Source: JAVDCA01 sp035293985 (lineage in GTDB: Bacteria; Pseudomonadota; Alphaproteobacteria; Rhizobiales; Xanthobacteraceae). Taken from it: DNA of 64,000 nucleotides. Below the pieces are notes generated by a model. The model searched no databases. It saw only the letters and a program-made list of their open reading frames with translations, and had not been told where the DNA came from. The first letter of the stretch is position 1, and the number at the start of each line of letters is the position of its first letter. Of this stretch, positions 26,045 through 35,187 are shown in pieces. A program made the translations under genes and the position numbers. The DNA is taken from contig DATGLS010000007.1 of the NCBI GenBank assembly GCA_035293985.1, forward strand, positions 1 through 64,000, read 5' to 3'.

Positions 26045-27088
26045 ATGGGCAAGCGCAAAGCCGACCAGGTAAATTCGCCAGCAGAGCCGATCGACATCGC
26101 CGCCAGCAGCGAGCCCGCGAAGCTCGAAACGCCGTCGATCGAGGCGGCGCTACCTGCCGAAAGCGCCGCCAAGATCGAGGCGTCGGATAGCGCACCGGCG
26201 TCCGAGAAGGTGGTCGAGATCGAGGCCCCCGACTTCGTGCCGTCGACACCAAGCGCGGCGCCCGCCGACGCGGTCGCGCCGTCGGCCGTGCCGCCGCCGG
26301 TCGCCGCGGTCGAGGCGCCGGCGGCCGAAGCCACGAGCAGCGCACAGTCGGCGTCGCAACCGCCGCAGACGCTTCCCGCGACGGTCATTCCCTTCCGCGA
26401 CGACGCCGAGGCGTCGGAGCCGGCCGGCTCGAACACGTCCACGTCGTGGGCGTGGCTGAAGATGCCCGGCGTCACGCCGCTCGCGGCCTCCATCGCGATT
26501 GCGGCGGTGGTCGGCGCCATGGCGGGATCGGTCGCGACCGCCGGTTTCGGTGGCCTATGGGCGAGCCCGGCGCCGGTCAGCAAAACCGCAGATGTGCGGC
26601 CGCTGCGCGACACCATCACGCATCTCAACGACGAGCTCGCCGCGCTCAAGGCCTCGATCGAGAATTCCGGCCGCACCACCACGGCGCAATTCAGCCGGCT
26701 CGGCGATCGCCTCGATCGCGTCGAGCACGCGCAGGCGGAGCCCGCCGCGAAGCTCACCAAGCTCGCCGAGGCGGTCGACCGCATGGAGCACCGCGCGCCC
26801 GCATCCGCCGCGATCTCGCATGACGTGACCGGCTCCATCTCGGCTCCCCCGCAGCCGTCGCAGCCTGCGACCGTCGCGCCCGTGCGTCCGATCGGCCCGC
26901 CGATCATCGACGGATGGACCGTGCGCAGCGTCTACAACGGCGCCGCGCTGATCCAGGCCCGCTATGGCGGCCTCATCGAGGTCGAGCCGGGCGACAGCCT
27001 GCCCGGCCTCGGGCGGATCGAGAACATCCACCGCAAGGATGGGCGCTGGGTGGTGGTTACCAGCAAGGGCATGATCGTCGCCCGCTGA
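26045..27088 (+). CDS. membrane-anchored coiled-coil protein of unknown function
   Basis: I do not recognise a named family. The 347-residue product has an Ala/Pro/Glu/Ser-rich cytoplasmic N-terminus (about 1-135), one transmembrane segment (LAASIAIAAVVGAMAGSVAT), a predicted coiled coil (DTITHLNDELAALKASIENS, then FSRLGDRLDRVEHAQAEPAA and LAEAVDRMEHR), a Pro-rich linker, and a compact C-terminal domain (IDGWTVRSVYNGAALIQARY, then EVEPGDSLPGLGRIENIHR). The layout suggests a bitopic inner-membrane protein with a periplasmic sensing or scaffold domain. The frame is open back to 25973, but that start would include the palindrome; ATG 26045 is preferred with modest confidence. Confidence 0.75.
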   Translation: MGKRKADQVNSPAEPIDIAASSEPAKLETPSIEAALPAESAAKIEASDSAPASEKVVEIEAPDFVPSTPSAAPADAVAPSAVPPPVAAVEAPAAEATSSAQSASQPPQTLPATVIPFRDDAEASEPAGSNTSTSWAWLKMPGVTPLAASIAIAAVVGAMAGSVATAGFGGLWASPAPVSKTADVRPLRDTITHLNDELAALKASIENSGRTTTAQFSRLGDRLDRVEHAQAEPAAKLTKLAEAVDRMEHRAPASAAISHDVTGSISAPPQPSQPATVAPVRPIGPPIIDGWTVRSVYNGAALIQARYGGLIEVEPGDSLPGLGRIENIHRKDGRWVVVTSKGMIVAR

Positions 27089-27232
27089 TCCGCGCATCGC
27101 GCGTGGCATGTCGGACAGGAATGACACGGCCGCGGCTCAGCGTCGCGGCCGACGTCTTTCGCGCGACGTGTTCTTCTCGTACCGCGGCTGCGCTATGGTT
27201 GCACGGATGGGTCCGGTTCGCGGCGGAGCCTG

Positions 27233-28081
27233 ATGATGCGGCGTAGTTTCCGGCTTTCGGTTTTTGCGATTTGCGGCGGCATCGCGGTGGGCCTCGCGTC
27301 GAGCGCCGCCCAATCGGCCGCGCCGGCGCCGCCCGCCAAGCCGGAGATGCGGATGAACTGCCCCGGCCTCGTCGCCTCGGGCGTGCCGCGCGCCGTTCCG
27401 GCGGGCCTGCGGGTCGCGGCGTTCGGCGCCGACGAGGTCCGGCTCACCTATGTGGGCCACGCCACCTTCGTGATCGAGAGCCCGCAACTAGTGCGCATCG
27501 CAACGGACTACAACGACTTCGTCCGCCCTGCGATCCTGCCCGACATCGTGACGATGAACCACGCGCATTCGACCCATTTCAGCGATCATCCCGACCCCGA
27601 CATCAAGACGGTGCTGCGCGGCTGGCGCGACGACGGCCAGCCGGCCGGCTACGACGTCACCTACAAGGACGTGCGCATCCGCAGCGTCTCGACCAACATC
27701 CGCACCTGGAGCGGCGAGACCGAGCGCAACGGCAACTCGATCTTCGTGTTCGAGATCGCCGGGCTGTGCATCGCCCATCTCGGCCACCTGCACCATACGC
27801 TCAATCAGCAGCAGCTCGACGAGATCGGCCGTATGGACGTCGTGATGGCGCCGGTCGACGGCAATTACACGCTCGATCTCGACGGCATGGTCGAGGTGTT
27901 GCAATCGCTGCATGCGCAGATGATCATCCCGATGCACTTCTTCAACAGGTTCACGCTCGAGCGCTTCCTCACCCGCATGCGCCAGGCCTATCGGGTCGAC
28001 TTCAACGAGACGCCGTCGCTGGTCGTGTCGAAGAAGACGATGCCGTCCGCGCCGACCGTGGTGGTGCTGCCGGGGCACTGA
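27233..28081 (+). CDS. secreted metallo-beta-lactamase-fold hydrolase
   Basis: The 282-residue protein has a signal peptide (RRSFRLSVFAICGGIAVGLA, cleaved near SAAQSAA) and an MBL-fold core: LTYVGHATFVIESPQLVRIA, then the metal-site region MNHAHSTHFSDHPDPD, CIAHLGHLHHTL, and VVMAPVDGNYTLDLDGMVEV. The order resembles the L-ascorbate lactonase/UlaG-like or ComEC-type soluble MBL proteins, but the substrate is unknown. Two adjacent ATG codons begin the gene. It is followed 30 bases later by an SDR gene in the same direction, so the two may be co-transcribed. Confidence 0.85.
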   Translation: MMRRSFRLSVFAICGGIAVGLASSAAQSAAPAPPAKPEMRMNCPGLVASGVPRAVPAGLRVAAFGADEVRLTYVGHATFVIESPQLVRIATDYNDFVRPAILPDIVTMNHAHSTHFSDHPDPDIKTVLRGWRDDGQPAGYDVTYKDVRIRSVSTNIRTWSGETERNGNSIFVFEIAGLCIAHLGHLHHTLNQQQLDEIGRMDVVMAPVDGNYTLDLDGMVEVLQSLHAQMIIPMHFFNRFTLERFLTRMRQAYRVDFNETPSLVVSKKTMPSAPTVVVLPGH

Positions 28082-28111
28082 GCGGGTTGGAGCAAGGGTG
28101 GGGGAGGGCCG

Positions 28112-28960
28112 ATGAGCCTCGAGGGAAAAGTCTGCGTCATCACCGGCGCGACCTCCGGCATCGGCGAGGTCGCGGCCATCGACTTGGCGCGGCAAGGCGC
28201 CCGGCTCGTTTTGATCGCGCGCGATTCGGCGCGCGGCGAGGCGACGCTGACGCGTTTGCGTGCCGCCGGCCCTGGCGCCGCCCACCGCATCCATTACGCC
28301 GATCTCGCGCGCGTCGCCGAGATGAAGCGCGTCGCGGCCGAGATTGCCGCCGCCGAGCCGCGCATCGATCTTCTCGTCAACAATGCCGGCGCGCTGTTCA
28401 CCCGACGTCAGGTCAGCCCGGATGGCCTCGAGATGCACTTCGCCGTCAACCACGTGGCCTATTTCGTGGTCACGCAGATGCTGCGCGATCGCCTCGTCGC
28501 CGCGGCGCCGGCGCGCGTCGTCAGCACCGCTTCGGCTGCACACTACGGCGCCAAGCTCGACCTCGATGACCTGCAGTTCGCCCGCGGCTATGGTGGCATG
28601 CAGGCCTATCAGCGCTCCAAGCTCTTCAACGTCATGTGGACGCGCGAGCTCGCGCGTCGCCTCGCCGGCACCGGCGTCACGGCGAACTGCTTCCACCCCG
28701 GCTTCGTCGCGACGCGCTACGGCGACAATGCCGGCGGGCTGCTGTCCTACGGCGTGCGCGCCGCCAAGATGCTGTTCGCCATCTCGTCCGAGAAGGGCGC
28801 GCGCACACTCGTCTATCTTGCGACCTCACCGGAAGTCACGGGCGTCACCGGCCGCTATTTCACCCGCTGCCGCGAGAAGACGCCGAGCGCCGCCGCCCAG
28901 GACGACGCCGCGGCGCGGCGGCTGTGGGACGAGACCGCGCGGCTCGTCGGGATGACGTAG
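28112..28960 (+). CDS. short-chain dehydrogenase/reductase
   Basis: The 282-residue SDR has the NAD(P)-binding motif VCVITGATSGIGEVAAIDLA, the NNAGALFTRR motif, the catalytic Ser region STASAAHYGAKLD, and YQRSKLFNV with the catalytic Tyr and Lys. The C-terminus and the DADLAR-like segment resemble the retinol dehydrogenase/WW-oxidoreductase-like group of SDRs. The substrate is unknown. GGGGGAGG lies right before the ATG. Confidence 0.9.
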   Translation: MSLEGKVCVITGATSGIGEVAAIDLARQGARLVLIARDSARGEATLTRLRAAGPGAAHRIHYADLARVAEMKRVAAEIAAAEPRIDLLVNNAGALFTRRQVSPDGLEMHFAVNHVAYFVVTQMLRDRLVAAAPARVVSTASAAHYGAKLDLDDLQFARGYGGMQAYQRSKLFNVMWTRELARRLAGTGVTANCFHPGFVATRYGDNAGGLLSYGVRAAKMLFAISSEKGARTLVYLATSPEVTGVTGRYFTRCREKTPSAAAQDDAAARRLWDETARLVGMT

Positions 28961-29266
28961 CGGCCTTCTCGGGCTGCCATTGCGTCGGCGACGTAGCGCC
29001 GGCGTGTACGCCTCGAGCGGATGCCGAGGACCGCCGGGATCCTGATCGCGATCTCGCCGGCCGGTGCGGCCGATCGTCGGCGCGGAAGCGGTCGAAGGCC
29101 GTGAGCACCGCCGGAGCGGCTCATGCACCATGCTGGTCCGACGGCAACGATGTCGTGCCGTCGCGCCATTTTCGCAGCGCCCGCGGCGGCGCGCTCCAGC
29201 GGAGTTACGATTTACTGGACCCGCCCCTGCGGAAGCATACGGCGCGCGCCGCCGAGGCGCTGCGCC
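28961..29266. other. 306-base convergent intergenic region, no gene seen
   Basis: This stretch separates the SDR gene (plus) from gyrB (minus). It holds short GC-rich hairpins such as GAGGCGCTGCGCCTC (29253-29267), which touches the gyrB stop, but no T-run. I find no convincing ORF or RNA gene. Confidence 0.5.
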
Positions 29267-31696
29267 TCATACATCGACGCTCGCGGCGAGCGCGTTGTCC
29301 TGGATGAACTCGCGGCGCGGCTCGACCAGCTCGCCCATCAGCTTGGTGAAGATGTCGTCGGCGTCGTCGACCTCCTTCACCTTCACCTGCAGCAGCGAGC
29401 GCGCGTTGACGTCGAGTGTGGTCTCCCACAGCTGCTCCGGATTCATCTCGCCGAGCCCCTTGTAGCGCTGCATCGAGATGCCCTTGTGGCCGGCGGCGGT
29501 GACCGCCTCGAACAGATCGAGCGGTCCGTGGATCGGCGTGTCGTCGCCTTTGCGACGCAGCTGCCCGGTACGGACGTAGATGCCCTGTAGTGCTGCCGCG
29601 TACTCGTCGAGCTTGCGGGCATCGGCCGAGCCGAGCAACGCCGGATCGATCACCGCCACCTCCTTGACGCCGCGCACCGTGCGCTCGAATTGAAAGCCCT
29701 GGCCTTCGACGAACGTGCCTTGCCAGCCGCGCTCGGTCTCTTCGGCGAGCGAGTCGAGCCGCTGCGCGATGTAGGGCGCCGCCGCCGTCGCCTTCGCGGG
29801 GTCGCCGAAGATCCTCGCATTGAGGACCCCGAGGATCGCCGCCTGCTCGACGACTCTGCGGTTGTAACGGCTATGCAGCCCGCGGATGACATTGCGGATG
29901 ACGCGCGCATCGTCCACCAGCTTGGCGAGATCGGGGCCGGCGCGCTCCTCGCCGTTGTAGAGGCGGAACACCGCCTCATCGAGGCCTGCCGCCACGAGGT
30001 ACTCCTCGAGCGCCCGCTCGTCCTTGAGATACTGCTCGGACTTTCCGCGCGCCACCTTGTAGAGCGGCGGCTGGGCGATGAAGAGGTGGCCCTGCTCGAT
30101 CAGCGACGGCATCTGCCGATAGAAGAACGTCAGCAGCAGCGTGCGAATGTGCGCGCCGTCGACGTCGGCGTCGGTCATGATGATGATCTTGTGGTAGCGC
30201 AGCTTGTCGAGGGTGAACTCCTCGCTGATGCCGGTGCCGAGCGCCGTGATCAGCGTGCCGATCTCCTGGCTCGACAGCATCTTGTCCATGCGCACGCGCT
30301 CGACGTTGAGGATCTTGCCGCGCAGCGGCAGCACGGCCTGGAAGGCGCGGTCGCGGCCCTGCTTGGCGGAGCCGCCGGCCGAATCGCCCTCGACGATGAA
30401 CAGCTCCGACTTCGCCGGATCGCGCTCCTGGCAGTCGGCGAGCTTGCCGGGGAGCGAGGCCATGCCTAGCGCGCTCTTGCGCGTCATCTCGCGCGCCTTG
30501 CGCGCCGCCTCGCGCGCCGCCGCCGCCTGGATCACCTTGCCGACGATCACCTTCGCCTCGCCCGGATGCTCCTCGAACCAGGCTTTCAGCGCGTCATTGA
30601 CCACGCCCTCGACCACCGGGCGCACTTCCGAAGAGACCAGCTTGTCCTTGGTCTGCGACGAGAACTTCGGGTCCGCCACCTTGACGGAGAGCACCGCGGT
30701 CAGCCCCTCGCGGCAGTCGTCGCCGGTGAGCGCGACTCTCTCCTTCTTGGCGAGGCTGCTCGTTTCCGCGTAGCCGGTCACCTGGCGGGTGAGCGCGCCG
30801 CGGAAGCCCGCGAGGTGGGTGCCGCCGTCGCGCTGCGGGATGTTGTTGGTGAAGGTGAGAACCGATTCGTGGTAGCCGTCGTTCCACCACAGCGCGGCCT
30901 CGACGCCGACGCCCTCACGCTCGGTCTTGATCACGATCGGCTTCGGCACCAGCGGCGTCTTGTTGCGGTCGAGGTAGCGCACGAAGGCCTCGACGCCGCC
31001 CTCGTACATCATCTCCTCGCGCTTCTCCTCCGCGTGGCGCTGGTCGGCGAGCACGATGCGCACGCCCGAATTGAGGAAGGCGAGCTCGCGCAGGCGATGC
31101 TCCAGCGTCGCCCAGTCGAACTCGACCATCGTGAAGGTTGCGCGCGAGGGCAGGAAGCTCACCTCGGTGCCGCGTTTGCCATGGGCATCACCGACGACCT
31201 TGAGCGGCGCCTTGGCGTCGCCGTCGGCGAACTCCATGGCGTGCTCCTGGCCGTCGCGCCAGATCGTGAGCTTGAGCCAGCTCGAAAGCGCGTTGACGAC
31301 CGAGACGCCGACGCCATGCAGGCCGCCCGAGACCTTGTAGGAATTCTGGTCGAATTTTCCGCCCGCATGCAGCTGGGTCATGATGACCTCGGCGGCGGAC
31401 ACGCCTTCGCCCTTGTGGATGTCGGTCGGGATGCCGCGCCCGTCGTCGCGCACCGTCACCGAGCCATCCGGGTTGAGCGTGACGGTGACTTCCTTGGCGT
31501 AGCCCGCGAGCGCCTCGTCGATCGCGTTGTCGACGACCTCGTAGACCATATGGTGGAGGCCCGAGCCGTCGTCGGTATCGCCGATATACATGCCGGGGCG
31601 CTTGCGCACCGCGTCGAGGCCCTTGAGGACCTTGATCGATTCGGCGCCGTAATCGGACGCGTCGGTGCGGGGCTGTTGGCGTGCAGCTTCGGCCAT
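29267..31696 (-). CDS. gyrB: DNA gyrase subunit B
   Basis: GyrB supplies the ATPase and TOPRIM domains of gyrase, which introduces negative supercoils. The 809-residue protein shows the GHKL ATPase motifs (VDNAIDEALAGYAKEVTVTL, GRGIPTDIHKGEG, GGLHGVGVSVVNAL), the transducer domain, and the TOPRIM motif with LFIVEGDSAGGSAKQGRDR and PLRGKILNVERVRMDKML. The C-terminal ends with the conserved QRYKGLGEMNPEQLWETT. The length is normal for alphaproteobacteria. It lies downstream of the recF/DUF3617 genes on the same strand, completing the replication block. Confidence 0.97.
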   Translation of the reverse strand: MAEAARQQPRTDASDYGAESIKVLKGLDAVRKRPGMYIGDTDDGSGLHHMVYEVVDNAIDEALAGYAKEVTVTLNPDGSVTVRDDGRGIPTDIHKGEGVSAAEVIMTQLHAGGKFDQNSYKVSGGLHGVGVSVVNALSSWLKLTIWRDGQEHAMEFADGDAKAPLKVVGDAHGKRGTEVSFLPSRATFTMVEFDWATLEHRLRELAFLNSGVRIVLADQRHAEEKREEMMYEGGVEAFVRYLDRNKTPLVPKPIVIKTEREGVGVEAALWWNDGYHESVLTFTNNIPQRDGGTHLAGFRGALTRQVTGYAETSSLAKKERVALTGDDCREGLTAVLSVKVADPKFSSQTKDKLVSSEVRPVVEGVVNDALKAWFEEHPGEAKVIVGKVIQAAAAREAARKAREMTRKSALGMASLPGKLADCQERDPAKSELFIVEGDSAGGSAKQGRDRAFQAVLPLRGKILNVERVRMDKMLSSQEIGTLITALGTGISEEFTLDKLRYHKIIIMTDADVDGAHIRTLLLTFFYRQMPSLIEQGHLFIAQPPLYKVARGKSEQYLKDERALEEYLVAAGLDEAVFRLYNGEERAGPDLAKLVDDARVIRNVIRGLHSRYNRRVVEQAAILGVLNARIFGDPAKATAAAPYIAQRLDSLAEETERGWQGTFVEGQGFQFERTVRGVKEVAVIDPALLGSADARKLDEYAAALQGIYVRTGQLRRKGDDTPIHGPLDLFEAVTAAGHKGISMQRYKGLGEMNPEQLWETTLDVNARSLLQVKVKEVDDADDIFTKLMGELVEPRREFIQDNALAASVDV

Positions 31697-31955
31697 GTGG
31701 GATGCTTCGAATGAACGTCGACACGGGCCGGAGGCGGCCGGAATCAGTGTGTCTGGTGTGCCACGAATATGGGGAGCTTACAAGGCAAAGTGAAGGCCGA
31801 TAAACGATTGAATTTGCTGGATTTTACCGCATTTCTTAACGAGGTCTGGAGGAACGCGCGAAAGCCCGCCTGCAGCGCCGCTCGGGGGGCATGAGCGGCG
31901 ATTCAAACGAGCCCGCCCGAGCGCCTCGCACCGCGGCGAGGCGCCATATTCCGGC

Positions 31956-32435
31956 TCAGAATCCGGTTGCCGTTTGCCGACGCGGGGACCTGCAATCGCC
32001 CAGGCGTCGGGCGTGTTGCACTTCCGTCATCGTCATGTTCTTCCCGCCCAGAACCATTGCGACGCGGCCCGCGAAACCATCCGTTGCAAGCGAATACGCC
32101 GCATGGGCTTTCGCGGACCCGCGGCCAGGGCAAAGGACGTCGTATTCCAGCCTCCCGTGATCAATGACGAGATTCGCGGCGCCACACGCGGCGTAAGGGC
32201 TGTTGTCGCTCAGAACCGGTATCGGCATCCGCCCGTCCGTCGCCTGGCCGGAAAGGCAGACCGTTGTCGTTTTGTCGATCGCCCACCGCTCGAGGTGCGG
32301 CACCTCGAGCCTGGTCGTGATGGCGTACGATCCGGCCGGCAGCGCTGTCTCGTCGATGCGGGTCTCGCCCAAGGCCGCCCGCGCGGCCATCACCGAGATC
32401 GTCACCGCAAGCAGCAGATGGAGTGGGGTTGTCAT
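31956..32435 (-). CDS. secreted DUF3617-like protein
   Basis: The 159-residue product has a signal peptide (MTTPLHLLLAVTISVMAARA, cleaved near ALGE). The mature part has PAGSYAITTRLEVPHLERW and paired cysteines (CLSG, CGAANL, CPGR, DC end), a layout I associate with the DUF3617 family of small periplasmic proteins. I start at ATG 32435, which has AAGGA upstream; the longer frame upstream is Arg/Cys-rich and not signal-peptide-like. It is between recF and gyrB, with no evident role in replication. Confidence 0.7.
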   Translation of the reverse strand: MTTPLHLLLAVTISVMAARAALGETRIDETALPAGSYAITTRLEVPHLERWAIDKTTTVCLSGQATDGRMPIPVLSDNSPYAACGAANLVIDHGRLEYDVLCPGRGSAKAHAAYSLATDGFAGRVAMVLGGKNMTMTEVQHARRLGDCRSPRRQTATGF

Positions 32436-32568
32436 GGCGTTTCCTTCGTCGTGCGCGCGATAACGGCAGCTGTCCGCCACAGCATAGTCGTCGGCGCACG
32501 TGCCCGCGCTCCGATTCTTGCTCCCGTTGCGCCAACACGATCGACGGATCGCCGCGTGCGCGCGATCC

Positions 32569-33744
32569 TCAGGCCCTTCTGACCGCGCGCAAAGGGCCAT
32601 CGCCGCCGCTCAGTTGCACCTGTCCAGGCGTCACGTCGAACATCTGTGCGCGGGTCGCAATGTCGGCGAAGGCGGCCGGATCCGCGCCGGTCATCCAAAT
32701 CTGCGCGCCGAGCCGTTCCAGCGCGTCGTAAAGTGCGGCGCGGCGTCCCGGATCGAGATGCGCCACGACCTCGTCGAGCAGCACCACCGGCGCCATACCG
32801 GTCATCTCGGCAACGAGGCCCGCATGGGCGAGCACGAGCCCGATCAGCAGCGCCTTCTGCTCGCCGGTCGAGGCGTCGCGCGCCGCGATGTTCTTCGGTT
32901 CGTAGATCACCGTGAGATCGCTGAGGTGCGGTCCATCGAGCGTGCGGCCGGCGGCGGCGTCGCGACCGCGGTTCTCCTTGAGCACGGCGCGATAGCGGTC
33001 CTCGACCTCGACGGCGGGGTGCGAAAGCACCAGCGCCTCCATCCAGCCTTCGAGCGCGATCTCGGCCGACGGGAAAGCGCTGCCCGCCGCGCGGTTGGCG
33101 GCAAGTGCCGCAGAAAGCCGCCGCACCGTCTCGGCGCGGGCCGCTGCGACCGCGACCGCGAGCTCGGCGGTCTCGTGCTCGCTGGCATCGAGCCAGTGCG
33201 GGTCGGGGCTCGGACCTTCCAGCAGACGGTTGCGCGAGCGCAGCGAGCGTTCGAGCGCGTTGACGCGGGTGCCGTGCTCGGCATCGACCGCGAGCACCAG
33301 GCGGTCGATGAAGCGCCGCCGCTCGCCGGCCGGGCCGTTGAACAGCTGGTCCATGGCGGGTACGAGCCAGATGATGCGCAGGTGGTCCGCGAAGGCGGCC
33401 GCCGAGCCGACCGGCTCGCGATCGACGCGGCACTTGCGCGCCGCGGCCGTATCGTCGGTTGCCGGCGGCTCGATGCCGGTGCCGAGCGTCGCGAGGCCGA
33501 GCGCGCCCTCGACCTCGGCCGAGACCGCCCAGCCGCCGTCACCCTCGCTGAACGCGGCCTCCTCGAAGGTGGCCCGGCGCAGCCCGCGGCCGGGCGCGAG
33601 GAACGAGACCGCTTCCAGCAGATTGGTCTTGCCGGCGCCGTTCGCGCCGACCAGCACCACCGGCCCGCCGTCGAGCGCGAGGCTCGCGGCGTGATAGCTG
33701 CGGAAGTTCGTCAGCGTCAGGCGGCGGATGCGGGCGGAATGCAT
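32569..33744 (-). CDS. recF: DNA replication and repair protein RecF
   Basis: RecF is the SMC-like ATPase that loads RecA at gaps. The 391-residue protein has RIRRLTLTNFRSYHAASLAL at the start, Walker A in VVLVGANGAGKTNLLEAVSF (residues about 33-40), the signature DASTGEQKALLIGLVLAHAG, and Walker B MAPVVLLDEVVAHLDPGRRA. I place the start at ATG 33744 (MHSARIRRL). An upstream GTG at 33846 overlaps the dnaN stop by 4 bases, but that reading would translate the palindromic repeat at 33758-33806. The gene is downstream of dnaN as usual. Confidence 0.95.
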   Translation of the reverse strand: MHSARIRRLTLTNFRSYHAASLALDGGPVVLVGANGAGKTNLLEAVSFLAPGRGLRRATFEEAAFSEGDGGWAVSAEVEGALGLATLGTGIEPPATDDTAAARKCRVDREPVGSAAAFADHLRIIWLVPAMDQLFNGPAGERRRFIDRLVLAVDAEHGTRVNALERSLRSRNRLLEGPSPDPHWLDASEHETAELAVAVAAARAETVRRLSAALAANRAAGSAFPSAEIALEGWMEALVLSHPAVEVEDRYRAVLKENRGRDAAAGRTLDGPHLSDLTVIYEPKNIAARDASTGEQKALLIGLVLAHAGLVAEMTGMAPVVLLDEVVAHLDPGRRAALYDALERLGAQIWMTGADPAAFADIATRAQMFDVTPGQVQLSGGDGPLRAVRRA

Positions 33745-33757
33745 TGGGCCCATTTTG

Positions 33758-33806
33758 GCGCATGTTCTTACCGGCGAGCCGGCGTCCACTTCGCCGGAAC
33801 ATGCGC
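33758..33806. repeat. palindromic intergenic repeat, family A, copy 3
   Basis: The arms GCGCATGTTC (33758-33767) and GAACATGCGC (33797-33806) are perfect inverted repeats. The core has the order CCGGCGAGCCGGCGTCCACTT, diverged from copies 1 and 2 but with the same spacing and the same CCACTT segment. It lies between dnaN and recF. Confidence 0.75.
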
Positions 33807-33842
33807 TAGTTAGCTCCTCGCGCGCGACCGCGCGAGAGGCGA

Positions 33843-34961
33843 TCACACCCGCATCGGCATCAGCACATAGAGCGCGCCCTTGGTCTCCTTGTCCTGCACC
33901 AGCGTCGGCGAGCCCGGATCGGCGAGCTTGAGCACCGCGGCCTCGCCCTCGATCTGCGCCGCGATGTCGAGCAGGTAGCGCGAATTGAAGCCGATATCGA
34001 TCGGGTCGGCCTCGTAGGTGACCTCGAGCTCCTCGGTGGCGCTGCCCGAATCCGGATTGGTGACCGAGAGCACGAGCCGGCCGGCGGTCAGCGAGAGCTT
34101 GACCGCGCGCCCGCGCTCGCTCGCGATCGTCGACACGCGGTCGACCGCCTGCTCGAACTCCTTCTTCTCGACCTCGAGCGTCTTGTCGTTGCCGAGCGGG
34201 ATGACGCGGCCGTAGTCCGGGAAGGTGCCGTCGATCAGCTTGGAGGTGAGCACCACGTTGCCCAGGGTGAAGCGGATCTTCGAGGCCGACAGCTCGATCG
34301 CGATCTCGCCGCTCGTGTCCTCGATCAGCCGCTGCACCTCGTTGACGGTCTTGCGCGGCACGATGATGCCCGGCATGCCTTCGGCGCCGGCCGGCGCCGC
34401 GAGCTCGACCTGGGCGAGGCGGTGGCCGTCGGTCGCGACCGCGCGCAGCATGACGCTCGAGCCCGAGCCTGCCGTGTGCAGGTAGATGCCGTTGAGGTAG
34501 TAGCGCGTCTCCTCGGTCGAGATCGCGAACTGCGTCTTCTCGATCAACCGCTTGAGGTCGGCGGCGGCGAGCGTGAACTTGTGCGTCATGTCGCCGGCCG
34601 CGATGTCGGGGAAGTCGCTTTCGGGCAGGGTCTGCAGCGTGAAACGCGAGCGTCCGGCGCGGATGGTGAGCACCGCGCGGTCGCCCGAAGCCTCGAGCAC
34701 GATCTGTGTGCCCTCGGGCAGCTTGCGCACGATCTCGTAGAACATATGCGCCGGCACGGTGGTGACGCCGCCCGGCGCGACCTCGCCGTTGATCGTCTCG
34801 ATCACCTCGAGGTCGAGATCGGTCGCCTTGAACGAGAGCTTGGAGCGCTCGGCGCGGATCAGCACGTTGGCGAGAATCGGGATGGTGTTGCGCCGCTCGA
34901 CCACGCGGTGGACGTGCGACAGCGATCGCAGGAGCTCGGCGCGCTCGACCGTGACCTTCAT
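33843..34961 (-). CDS. dnaN: DNA polymerase III subunit beta (sliding clamp)
   Basis: DnaN is the ring-shaped processivity clamp of the replicative polymerase. The 372-residue protein shows the three-domain clamp pattern: VTVERAELLRSLSHVHRVVE at the start, TVPAHMFYEIVRKLPEG, the SDFPDIAAGD segment and LSRTVNEVQ-like PRKTVNEVQRLIEDTSGEIA. It ends in the conserved KGALYVLMPMRV. Length is normal. It is 226 bases downstream of dnaA, likely with its own promoter in that gap. Confidence 0.97.
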   Translation of the reverse strand: MKVTVERAELLRSLSHVHRVVERRNTIPILANVLIRAERSKLSFKATDLDLEVIETINGEVAPGGVTTVPAHMFYEIVRKLPEGTQIVLEASGDRAVLTIRAGRSRFTLQTLPESDFPDIAAGDMTHKFTLAAADLKRLIEKTQFAISTEETRYYLNGIYLHTAGSGSSVMLRAVATDGHRLAQVELAAPAGAEGMPGIIVPRKTVNEVQRLIEDTSGEIAIELSASKIRFTLGNVVLTSKLIDGTFPDYGRVIPLGNDKTLEVEKKEFEQAVDRVSTIASERGRAVKLSLTAGRLVLSVTNPDSGSATEELEVTYEADPIDIGFNSRYLLDIAAQIEGEAAVLKLADPGSPTLVQDKETKGALYVLMPMRV

Positions 34962-35187
34962 GTTGCGGGACCTCGCTCGATGGCTAGCGATTCCGCGGGA
35001 ACGGAATTCGCACTGTGGAAGCCCCGGCGCGTCTCAGAGCCGCGTCCAAGAACAATGTCAAGAACGCAGCGACGCGCCAGCGCAGGCCGGCGCGATCCTG
35101 TCGACGCCGGGCGTTGAAATTGACCCGGCAGCGTGGATTATTCAAGGGCGGGGACCACAAGGCGGGGGCGATTTCCCTCGGTTTTCT

